Assembly: GCA_024196135.1 (NCBI GenBank)
Contig: JAMQCK010000490.1
Span: 1-21,539 of the forward strand
DNA from: Pleurotus ostreatus/Saccharomyces cerevisiae fusant
Taxonomy: Eukaryota > Opisthokonta
DNA: 21,539 bases
Direction: 5' to 3'
This document shows, piece after piece, positions 1 through 8,904 of the stretch (positions are counted from its first letter, which is position 1; the number at the start of each line of letters is the position of its first letter). The notes under the pieces were generated by a model that saw nothing but the letters and a program-made list of their open reading frames with translations, was not told the DNA's origin and ran no database searches. A program made the translations under genes and the position numbers.

Positions 1-2061
1 TCCCTGCATCCCCTCCGCGCTCTTTGAGATCCACCTCGGCCTCACGCCTGCGCCGCTCAAGAGCGTTCCGGAAGAGCCCCCGCTGCCTCCCGCGCCCCCG
101 AGAAAGGGAAAGCCTGCCGATCAGGAGACGGCGTGGTTTGAAGCGCAGGATCTGGAGGTCCTGAAAGCCTTCAACAATGACATCGTGGAGATTCAGCCAG
201 AGTTGTCGCTCTTCGGATCGCTCAAAGTGCTTGACGTGCGTTATCACACCTCATCCCTTTACTCGGGTGCTGAAGTTAGTGTTAGATCCATGCAAACAAA
301 ATCGCTGAGCTGCCTCTGGCCATCTGCGATCTCATGACGCTGTCTACCCTCGACGTATCGCACAACTGCTTGACCAAGCTTCCGCCCGATCTCTTCTCCC
401 TCCCCGAGCTTACCGTTCTGAATGTCTCCCACAACGCTCTCACCTCCCTCCACTTCAACGAACCATTCGCGCCTGGGTACCAACCAGCGCAGCGTCCGGA
501 CAATGACTCGGTCCTCATCTGCGATATACCCCGTGCGAGCGTTCCCCTCCCACGCCTCGTCACACTTGTTGCCTCGCACAACAAGCTCACGGCAGCGGCC
601 ATCGACCTCCCGTTACCCAGCACTCTGATCAAGACCGACCTGTCGTTCAACCCTCTGGGCTCGGATGCGGCGTGCAAGGCTCTGCTCGCATCAGCAGCTC
701 GGCTGAACAAACTCAAAGAATTGCACTTCGAACAGGCGGATATCGGAGACGAAGTATTCATCGACAATGCCTTCGCAGCTGGCTCGTTCCCCTCCCTCCA
801 GCTCCTCGACTTCCGAGAGACTCGAGCCAGCCAAGCGGCCGTGAGAAACTCGCTGTCGAAGCTGGAGAAGGAGCTCTCATTCGACTTCGTGAACGAGGAT
901 CCGCCGCCAGGCGTCATGCGCGTCCTTGTCGGCAGGCAGATCATCCGAGAGGCGTGGGAGATCGAGGCCGAGAGGCGACTGAAGGCGCGCACGGCTCACC
1001 TTGCCAAACCGACGGACGGCGACGAGGAACCGCAGAAGAATGGCGCGAAGCCCGCGCCCAAGCCCGAGATCGTCAAGGAGGTGTGGGAGTTCGAGGCGGA
1101 GCAGGGCTTGCTGACGGAGGGTGGGCGGCGGCGCGCTCGCGCGAAGGAGCTGGAGGAGAAGGAGCGCGAGAGGCGCGAGCAGGAGGAGAGAGACAAGCCA
1201 GCTCCGCCCGGCGGCTTCGCCCTCGACAAGTCGAAGTACTACGATGACCGTATTCATGGGCTCACACTGCCGCCGTCCACCGCGCCGACGCACGCACGTG
1301 CCTTCTCTCTCGCCGCGCCTGCGCTCTCGTCCGCGAACAGCGAGGACCTCAAGGTTCCGACGGCGACGCTCCCGCTCAGCGTGATCGCCGCACAGCCGTT
1401 CGCTCCGACCCTGCGCTCGCTCACGCTCGCCAGCCGGCGCAAGGACCGCGTCGTGACGCTGCCCGTGTGCGCGTCCGATACCGCGCTGTTGCCAGTACTT
1501 GAGGAACTCGATCTAGAGGGATGCAACCTTGGGGACACGATTCCCGTCGCACGGCACGACCCAGCGTCGGGCGCGCCCGCGTCGCCCGGCGCGAGCGAGC
1601 CATTGCTGCCACTGCTCACACGGCTCTTCCCCTCGCTGCGCGTGCTCAACCTGACATACAACCTACTCACAAGCGCCGCGCTCACGACACCCGTCCTTAG
1701 CGCGCTCATCCTCGCCGACAGCGGGCGGGTGGGGCTGCGTGTGCTCGGACTGCGGGGCAACCGTATCACCGGGCTCGAAGGCTTCGAGGGCCTTGCGGAG
1801 ATGTTCAAGGGGCACAGGGAGGTGCCGGAGTGGAAGCTCGACGAGCTGGATTTGCGGGACAACGATATCAGCCGCCTGCCACCTGAGATGGGGCTTCTGC
1901 CGTTGCATGTGTTCTTGGTCGAGGGGAATGCGTGAGTGCTTGCTTGAAATCCTAGAATGGGTTGTCTGACGTGCAGCAGGTTCCGTGCGCCGCAGCGTCG
2001 TGTGTGGGAGCGAGAAGGGACGAAGGGTCTCTTGGCGTGGCTGCGGGGAAGGATCGAATAA
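1..2061 (+). CDS. LRRC40-like leucine-rich-repeat protein, 5' end missing
   Basis: Exons are 2-235, 286-1931 and 1980-2061 (frame starts at base 2), giving about 653 visible residues; the true start lies left of the window. The visible N-terminal part holds consecutive LRRs (LKVLDIHANKIAELP, then LSTLDVSHNCLTKLP, then LTVLNVSHNALTSL), preceded by AWFEAQDLEVLKAFNN, which resembles the WWEQTDLTKL segment known from LRRC40 proteins. A central charged K/E/R-rich stretch (about bases 940-1200) contains two related units, EAWEIEAERRLKAR and EVWEFEAEQGLLTEG. A second LRR block follows (LRVLNLTYNLL, LRVLGLRGNRITGL, LDELDLRDNDISRLP). The last exon gives the LRRC40-like tail GTKGLLAWLRGRIE. LRR proteins of this kind are protein-interaction scaffolds; no catalytic domain is visible. 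The last acceptor is a CAGCAG tandem, so one extra Arg may be included. The family assignment is fairly secure; the cellular role is unknown. Confidence 0.85.
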
Positions 2062-2289
2062 CCGAAGTCATATGAATTTATGTTTTCTATTGTTCAACAT
2101 TTTAAGTACATAGGACCAGTTTTGCGATCAGGAATCCTTCGTTTGAGGAGAACAGTCACTGTTCGGTCACGTCACGTGCGCGGTTGAAGTCGTGACCAAT
2201 CACTTCGGGACACGCGAAACTCAACCTTGGCCAGAGCGTCCACGCCCCCAGCGCATTGCAAGTGCCCATAGAGCAGCTATTATGCTGCC
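2062..2289 (+). promoter_or_regulatory. Intergenic region with E-box-like CACGTG upstream of the DHHC gene
   Basis: This 228-bp gap separates the LRR gene from the DHHC gene on the same strand, so it should hold the 3' UTR of the first and the promoter of the second. A CACGTG hexamer at 2173-2178 sits inside CACGTCACGTG, about 112 bp before the DHHC start codon; such palindromes are bound by bHLH and bZIP factors in fungi. No clear TATA box is seen. Function is inferred from motif and position only. Confidence 0.35.
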
Positions 2290-3722
2290 ATGGCGTTGAG
2301 AACAACCAGGAGAGGCCGCCACAAAGCTCTCGAGCGCTTCATACAAGGGCTCGTGGCCGTTATTCTGACGTGAGTTATCAATGCGTGAAGGCCCGACGAC
2401 GGAACCTCTCCTCTGATTGCTCAACATGTAAGACAGCTATGGATGGTACCTTGCATTTTTCGAGGTCGGAGGTGAGTTGAATGACGGGGTTTCCAATCAT
2501 TTGGACAGATGGTAAAACCCGTTACCTGTAGTGAACTGGATGGTCCGACTGCACGGGCGAATCACCGCGGGAGGTAAGTACCAAGTAGCCACGGTTCCTC
2601 TTGATTGAATCTCTTTGGCTCAATTTTTGCAGCCCTCTACTCCATATCTGTGACAATACTGCTAGGCATGACCGCCTACCTATACGTCTCGCTTTGCCGA
2701 TACGAGCACGCCTACTTGCGTGTCCCCCCTCCTGACAAGGGCAGCATCACCGTCCCTTACGAGTGCGCCAGCACCAAAGGAGATTTGGAAGTCTGTACTA
2801 AAGACGAATGCGCGGGTGCATGGAAGCCTCCGCGAGCGCACCACTGCTCGATGTGCGGCGTCTGCAGGATTGACTTCGACCACCATTGTCCTTGGGTGAG
2901 TACATGGAGCAGTGCTAAGGCGCGCGTCAGACGCTCACCCATACACAGCTAGGTAACTGCGTTACACGACATACGATGAGGCAGTTCTTGCTTTTTATCA
3001 CGCTCACTCCCACTGCGGTCGGCGTCGCCGTGGCGCCCATACTCCGCGTCATGCTTAAACACGCCACCACCGCTATCGCCACCTCACAACAGGACACTTG
3101 GTCCAGGAGCGTCTGGTGGGATTGGTGGGGCTCCTGGATTTTTCTTGGCGGACCCATCGGTCGATATGTCATCGGCGGAATTCTGGGCATTCGCGCTCAG
3201 CGCAGGCAAAGCGACGCACGTCTAAGTGCTTGCTACCCGGGCTGCCTCGTCGAGCGACCTCATCTGCGGCTGATGTTGACGGCTGGCTTTGGCGTGCTTT
3301 TTGCGTTGTTTGCATGGGTGCGCCAGCGGTTATACGATTTTCTCTACTTACTCCCTTATGCTCACAATGTCAAATAGGGTTTGGCCATAATGGTCACCCG
3401 AAACATACTACGCGGCCGTAGCATGCTGGAGATGCTCCGAGCGAAGTCTGTCCGATACATACGTATCCCTGCCCAAAGAGGAGAACTACGACCGGGCGTA
3501 TACGCCATAGATCGTGCCGCCAGCAACAGACTTTATGATCTGGGTGCACGAAGGAATTGGACGAACATGATCAGCCGCAACTCTTCCACCACAAACAGGT
3601 ACGTAACTGAGGACTTTGCTATATCTACGACTGTTCTGATCGCCTTCCTGTTCAGTGCACAATATTTATGGCCAGAAATCAACCCGGACATCCTGGCCAA
3701 ACTACAGAAGAGGGCTGACTAA
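2290..3722 (+). CDS. DHHC-type protein S-palmitoyltransferase
   Basis: Seven exons (2290-2369, 2437-2471, 2532-2573, 2633-2895, 2949-3317, 3378-3598, 3656-3722) encode about 358 residues. An in-frame TAG at 2269-2271 makes 2290 the first usable ATG. The protein has two N-terminal hydrophobic segments (about residues 18-38 and 53-75), then the cytosolic zinc-binding DHHC domain: [20 protein letters not shown], and DHHCPW with the likely acyl-accepting Cys138. Two further membrane segments follow. Enzymes of this family transfer palmitate from palmitoyl-CoA to cysteines of substrate proteins at Golgi, ER, vacuole or plasma membrane. Oddities: the first cysteine pair is CX4C rather than CX2C; the usual NC(I/V)GxxN after DHHC reads NCVTRHT; and the loop after the third segment is tryptophan-rich ([10 protein letters not shown]). 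The last intron is 57 bp and stop-free in frame, so its retention would be silent to the frame. Which yeast Pfa/Swf1 orthologue it matches is unclear. Confidence 0.88.
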
Positions 3723-3870
3723 CAAACCGCTCATTCGCGTGTATGAAATATCATATACGATTTCTAACTCGCCACTATAATCATAATCCCTGTCAATGGC
3801 AGACTAGCCCTTTATGCCCATTTATGGATAGTTCTGAGTGGACCTACAACGGGAACGTGACTGAGCGCCG

Positions 3871-3878
3871 TGACGTCA
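3871..3878. promoter_or_regulatory. CRE/ATF-type palindrome TGACGTCA upstream of the Etp1-like gene
   Basis: A perfect TGACGTCA palindrome lies 98 bp before the ATG at 3976, within the 253-bp gap after the DHHC gene. This is the classical CREB/ATF bZIP site and is used by stress-responsive bZIP factors in fungi. The rest of the gap (3723-3975) shows no ORF or RNA that I can support. Binding is inferred. Confidence 0.4.
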
Positions 3879-3975
3879 CCAGCAACTTGCGCCTCGCGAT
3901 CACGAGTTTGGCTTGTCTCGAACCTTCATCTGCTGAAAAACGCGAAGTTCAGCTCTAGCATGAGGGCTACCTGAG

Positions 3976-5967
3976 ATGCGAAGTTACCACATCATTATAT
4001 CCGTCCAGCGGAAGATCGAACTTTCTACCTCTTATCCCCACCCTGCCGACGTCTTCGTACCTACCAACCTCTTTCAGCATCTACCGGCGCATAAGCCGAA
4101 ACCGACGAAGCGCAAGAACGCGCTATATAACTACGAAAAAAAGGATTACCGACTGGGACCTATCCGCCTCGACTGGGTTGACTTTGAGACCATGAGTAAC
4201 CCAGCTTCATCAGGGAAGGCGCGTCAGGAAAGCAAAGGTTTGTGGCAAGCTGTCAGAATGATCCATGGCTGACAAACATCCAGGGACAGCCTCCGCGTCC
4301 TTTGTACCCAACAGTCGCACGAAGGAGGGCTCGACCAATCTGCCAGAAGGCGTGGTGCATATCTTTCGAGATGCCGCAAAGGCTCGTACGACAGAGGAGA
4401 TTGAGGCCGATCCCCTTGCATCGTCCGCGAAGGTGACACTTGACGCAGATGGCGGCGTGACGCTGGCTATCTTGGCCGTTCCGGCCTGGATGACTCCCTC
4501 CGACTTCCTGACCTTTGTCGCCCCAGCGGGTGACGGTATATCCCATCTCAGAATGATTAGGTGGGCGCTGAACGACTTGCCTTCCAAGTCTCAGTGGCTG
4601 ATGATACACTGAAGAGATACGGCGCCAAATAGGTCGATCGTTGTCATCAGATTCGCAAAGCCAACCGATGCAGCAGAGTTCATCGAAGCCTACAACGGGA
4701 AACCCTTCAACTCCATGGAGGTAAGTAAATTCAATGCTCTCATCGCGTTCTCGCTAACACACCTTGACAGCCTGAGATATGTCATGTCGTCCGCGTTTCT
4801 TCGATACAGATCGAAGCAGAGGACTCAATATCTCAGGCTATTGCTCGGCTCGGTACCGAGGCATCCTCTGTCTACGAGCTTCCGACGTGCCCAGTATGTC
4901 TAGAGCGCATGGATTCTGCTGTCACCGGCCTCATAACTGTTCCCTGCTCGCACACTTTCCACTGCATGTGCCTTAGCAAATGGGGCGACAGCCGCTGTCC
5001 CGTCTGCCGCTACTCACAGACGCTCCTCTCCTCCCACCCCACGTCCTCCACCTCGTCCACCCGCCGCATCCCCTTCGCTCCCGCATCCGACACTCCCTCA
5101 CTCTCGCGGTGCAGCGCATGCTCCTCGACAAACAGTCTCTGGATATGCCTCATCTGCGGCAACATCGGCTGTGGGCGCTACGGCCGCGGCCACGCGCACG
5201 CACACTATGAGACCACGACCCATCTCTACGCTCTCGAGCTCGAGACGCAGCGTGTGTGGGACTACGCAGGCGACGGATACGTGCACCGGCTCATCCAAAA
5301 CCGCGCGGACGGCAAACTCGTCGAGCTGCCAAGCGCTGCTGCCTCGGTCGGCGGCTCGCGCGAGGGCGGAGGCGGCGGGCCAAGCGCCGCAGACGCCCTT
5401 AGCGCGGAAAAGATCGAGGCGATCGGCATTGAGTACTCGTATCTGCTTACGTCGCAGCTCGATTCGCAGCGGGAGTACTACGAGGAGCAGCAGGCCGAGC
5501 TCAAGAACCAGGTCAATCAACTCACAAAGCTCATCGAGTCGATGAGTCGAGACCTCGAAAATCAGCGAACAGAAGCGCGCGAGGAAAAGGAGGCCCGAGC
5601 GCGTGCACAAAACGAGCAGGTCGCCGAAGCGCTGCGGGACAAAGCCCGTGCGGAAACCCGCGCAGAAAAAATGGCCGAGCTAGCGCGCAAGCTTGATAAA
5701 GAGCTGAAAGAGGAGCGCGCGGTCAGCGCGAACCTGATGAAGAACATGGGTAAGATGAAGGAGCGCCAGGAGGAGGCCGAGCGGGAGAAGAAGGCGAGCG
5801 AGGAGAAGATACGCGACTTGGAGGACCAGTTGCGGGATGTGATGTTCTTCCTTGAGGCGAAGACGAAGATCGAGCAGGGAGGCGGGGTGGAGGCGGAGGC
5901 GGCAGGAGGCTCTGTGGAATTGCCTCCGCCACAGTCGACGAAGAGAAAAACGTCCAAGAAGCGCTAG
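3976..5967 (+). CDS. ETP1: BRAP2/Etp1-type RING and UBP zinc-finger E3 ubiquitin ligase
   Basis: Four exons (3976-4237, 4284-4560, 4633-4720, 4771-5967) encode about 607 residues, close to the usual length of yeast Etp1 and animal BRAP. Order of parts: N-terminal region beginning MRSYHIIISVQRKIE; a BRAP2 RRM-like domain at about 100-220 (TPSDFLTFVAPAGDGISHLR and FIEAYNGKPFNSMEPEICHV); a RING-H2 finger at 249-288 with ligands C249, C252, C268, H270, H273, C276, C285 and C288; a UBP-type zinc finger at about 323-376 (CSAC, WICLICG, GCGRYGRGHAHAHY), which in this family binds ubiquitin; and a long coiled coil at about 435-590 rich in E/K/R. The C terminus is basic (KRKTSKKR), a possible nuclear-localisation signal. 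BRAP2 restrains MAPK signalling in animals and Etp1 acts in ethanol response in yeast; the role here is inferred. The gene converges on the FAD oxidoreductase with 80 bp between stop codons. Confidence 0.92.
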
Positions 5968-6047
5968 ACACATACATATCGACATTTACGCTTCGTTGCA
6001 CATCATTGAGACTATCAGTATTCATACGCTGCTGGGTTACATTTCGA

Positions 6048-7770
6048 CTACGCGGGGATGATAGGATACCAGCGGTTGAACACCAGCTCCGGGTCGTACT
6101 TCTTCTTGATCTGCTGCAGCTTCGGGTATGCCTCTCCGAACGCAGCCCTCGCCTTCGCCTCCCTTAAGCTTCTATCGCTCGACGCCGCCTCATCATCTAC
6201 ATTCGCGTACCCCGCCAGCTCCCATGCCTTTGGGTCCCCATTCTCCGCGTACAGCTTCGTCGCCAGCCCGTGCATCTCGTACACCTTCGCGCGCCCGGCG
6301 GCGAAGTTCTCGGGCGTGTCGTCGTGCCACGTCGCGATGAAGTTGATATCCGGGTGCGGGTCGCGGCGGAAGGCGCAGTCCGAGGCGGGACGCATGATCT
6401 TGCGGCGGGGGAAGAAGCCCATGGTGAAGGCGACGGTCGGGCCTGGTTGGGCGGAGAGGGCGACGGCGCGGTCGACGAGTTGGGCGACGACCTCAAGATT
6501 GCCTTGCATGACGTGTGCGACGCCCTTCTGGTATTCGCACAGGCCGATGGTGAAGATGTGATTCTGTCAGATGTTGAGCACAGAAAGAGGAACAATCAAA
6601 AGCCCTCATACGGTCATAGCGTTCGCCTCCTCATAGGGTATTTCTTTGGTAGTGTCGAGGACCGGTGCTGCAATGCGAATTGATACCTGCACAAGGGAGC
6701 AATAGAAAAGACTCACAACAGTCGAAAAATTTCCTGAAGTGCGCGCGCCCCTCGGCCTCCGTTCCATTGTAAAACACGGTGCAACTGATCTCAGGCTACG
6801 ACAGCGGGTCAGCAATCTACTCAGGCGTCTTAAGATCCAACCTGCCTTTCCTCCACCGGCATGATCGGTACCCCAAATCTGCAGCATGCACGCCCTGGGA
6901 TCCTGGACCTCCCAGTACTCAGCGGAGGCAGCAACAATTCCTGGCAGCGCCTCTTGCGTGAACTTGAGAATCCCGCCGTAGATCCTCGGTCGCTGGTCGT
7001 GCAATTGGAAGATGAATTCGGTAACGACGCCGAAGTTAGAGCCGCCGCCGCGGATGCCGAAGAAGAGGTCAGGGTTCTCAGTTGCACTGGTGTAAATGTG
7101 CTTGCCGTCAGCGAGGACCAGATGAGCCTGTATAATGGGTGTCAGACGTTGGGAAACATCGCGGCATTGGATACGAACACCCAGCAGATTGTCGAGCGCC
7201 AGGCCATGAAGACCTGAGAGATAGCCGAGGCCACCACCGAGGGTGAGTCCGGCGACACCGGTCTGCAAATCGCCAAGTCAGCCGCAAGGTAGCAAGTCTG
7301 CTACATGATACTCACATCGTTGACCGTCTACGAATATTCAGCGATCAGAGAAATACGCCAGAGTATCACGAAATCAAGCTCACCCCTCCGACGGTCGCCA
7401 GCCCGTACTTGTACGCGGCACGGTCCACGGTCTCCCAGCGCGAGCCGCCGCCGACGTACCCAATCTTCTCCTCCGCGTCGACGCGGCAGTAATTCAGGTA
7501 GCGTGAGCAGTCCACGATGAGACCGTCCTCAACAGAAGACGCACCGGCGGCGCTGTGGCCGCCGCCCATGATGCCGATGGGAAGGTTATTCTCGCGCGCG
7601 TACGCGATGGCGAGCGAGGCATCGTCCGCGTCTTTGATGAAGGCAACAACCTTCGCGCGGCGCTCGACATTCTTCGTCCAGCGGCGGATGGCCTTGTCGT
7701 AGTCCGGGTGGCTCTGGGTGACAATGTCACCCTTGAAAGCAGAGGGGAAGGGAGGGAGCTCGGAAGACAT
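6048..7770 (-). CDS. FAD-linked oxidoreductase, berberine-bridge-enzyme family
   Basis: Seven exons on the minus strand (7770-7384, 7327-7316, 7262-7179, 7127-6846, 6795-6717, 6667-6612, 6563-6048) encode 471 residues, a normal length for the family. The FAD-binding PCMH domain contains GIMGGGHS; His72 is the expected site of covalent 8-alpha-histidyl FAD. The segment GGTVNDTGVAGLTLGGG lacks the cysteine that makes a second flavin link in bicovalent relatives, so single attachment as in 6-hydroxy-D-nicotine oxidase-like enzymes is likely. The C-terminal BBE domain ends NRWYPIIPA. The N terminus (MSSELPPFPS) has no signal peptide, so a cytosolic enzyme is expected; the substrate is unknown. 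The start at 7770 is preferred over an in-frame ATG at 7899 because a TATA box lies between them. The intron 6845-6796 begins with GC, and the 51-bp intron 7178-7128 (donor GTTCGT) is stop-free in frame and could be retained. Confidence 0.87.
7316..7327 (-). other. 12-nt micro-exon of the FAD oxidoreductase
   Basis: This phase-0 exon encodes only Thr-Val-Asn-Asp. It is flanked by CGTAG upstream and GTGAGT downstream on the minus strand, in a 56-bp and a 53-bp intron. Including it restores GGTVNDTGVAGLTLGGG, which matches the conserved loop of this family; skipping it would delete four residues without shifting the frame. Confidence 0.8.
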
Positions 7771-7850
7771 GTTGTAGCTGGTTGAGTTGGTTGTGAAGGC
7801 GGAGACGGACGCAGAAGAAAGTGCTGGAGAGCCAGAGGGAGCTCGGTGCG

Positions 7851-7860
7851 CCTTATATAT
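7851..7860 (-). promoter_or_regulatory. TATA box of the FAD oxidoreductase gene
   Basis: The minus strand reads ATATATAAGG here, about 80 bp before the ATG at 7770. This spacing suits a fungal TATA box and supports the downstream start codon. Confidence 0.6.
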
Positions 7861-8904
7861 CGTAGAAGTACACATTCCACAGCCGTGTGCGGCGAGCAAT
7901 CATCTCCGCGAAGCCAGCGTTGCGTTGCCCATGCACCTCCTTCGAAGCGAGTACTTGGTCACTTCCTGCACAGATCGTACGTGTATACCGAATACCTTCA
8001 GGCAGGGTTTGCATTGTGTGTAAAGGACCATTAGTGGATGCCGGTCCGATTCGAAGGTCTCGAGAACAAGCCCCTGCAAATCGTCAATGAAGAACGGGTC
8101 TCCGGATAAATGCAAACATGCGCCGGGTAGGCTCGTCAACTTGGTCTGTCTCTTGATGAGCATGTCTTACGCGACTGGATAGAAAGAAGGCGTACCGTCT
8201 CCCTCTCAGCCGAGTCGGCGTGTCAGCGAGTCCAGTACGTTACAGTTCGCAATTCATGATAGCTTCGTGGCCACAGTACGCGAGGCACTGCATAACTCGC
8301 TACTGGTTCCCTCGGCCAATCCTGCACGGTCGCTGAAAACCTTCTGGTGGGTCACTTTCCCGGTTGGCGCCGCACTCCATGTAGGTCCCTTTGAGTCATC
8401 CGGACTTGGTAGTCAGAGATGCTAGATTCACTCCTCTACGTCCTTCGAGCCGAGTACCCGCAGGAAATAGCTGGATACGAGGCATCGTCTTTGAGGAAAC
8501 GGATGATAGCTCTGCGCAGGTTGCAACTACTGTATCCATCAATGACTTTGTCCATGTTTGTCAAAGTTCCCCGGCATTCGCCGTGACCACCAGTGTAAAC
8601 GTCTAAGGGCCCGCGGCGTGAATTCGTCCTGCGTCCATTCAGCGATGGGTGCCATAAGGAGCGTGATCATTAGAAATACAAGCAATTAAAGTAGAGCCTA
8701 GTCGTGTAGATAAATAGAGAAGATAGGAAGAGTGCAAAGTTCGAATACAACGACAATGGCCGGCAAATATGACGGTAAGATCGTAAGTCCGGTGCATAGA
8801 TACTAAAGAGCTAGGGTAGCAAGGACGGGGCGGGGAAGACAAGTATACGTCGTGACTATTAAATCGCAACGAGGTTGTTGCAGGAAGTAGGGAACCCGGG
8901 TTTA
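7861..8904. other. Intergenic region, about 1 kb, no supported gene
   Basis: The gap lies between the promoter of the FAD oxidoreductase and the 3' end of hydrolase copy 1. Short ORFs occur on both strands (for example 7900-8163 minus, 8391-8606 plus, 8639-8992 minus), but none shows a recognisable motif, a splice-continuous extension or family resemblance. It most likely holds the upstream region of one gene and the 3' UTR of the other. Confidence 0.5.

Noticed and set aside
282..992. 236-residue minus-strand frame
   Set aside because: It is fully antisense to LRR-coding sequence with Ser/Arg-rich shadow composition.
7771..7899. N-terminal extension of the FAD oxidoreductase from an upstream in-frame ATG at 7899
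   Set aside because: A TATA box at 7851-7860 lies inside the extension, and the extension does not resemble the family N terminus or a signal peptide.
7900..8163. Possible small minus-strand gene upstream of the FAD oxidoreductase
   Set aside because: It has no motif and no supported second exon, and it lies in the upstream region of the FAD gene.
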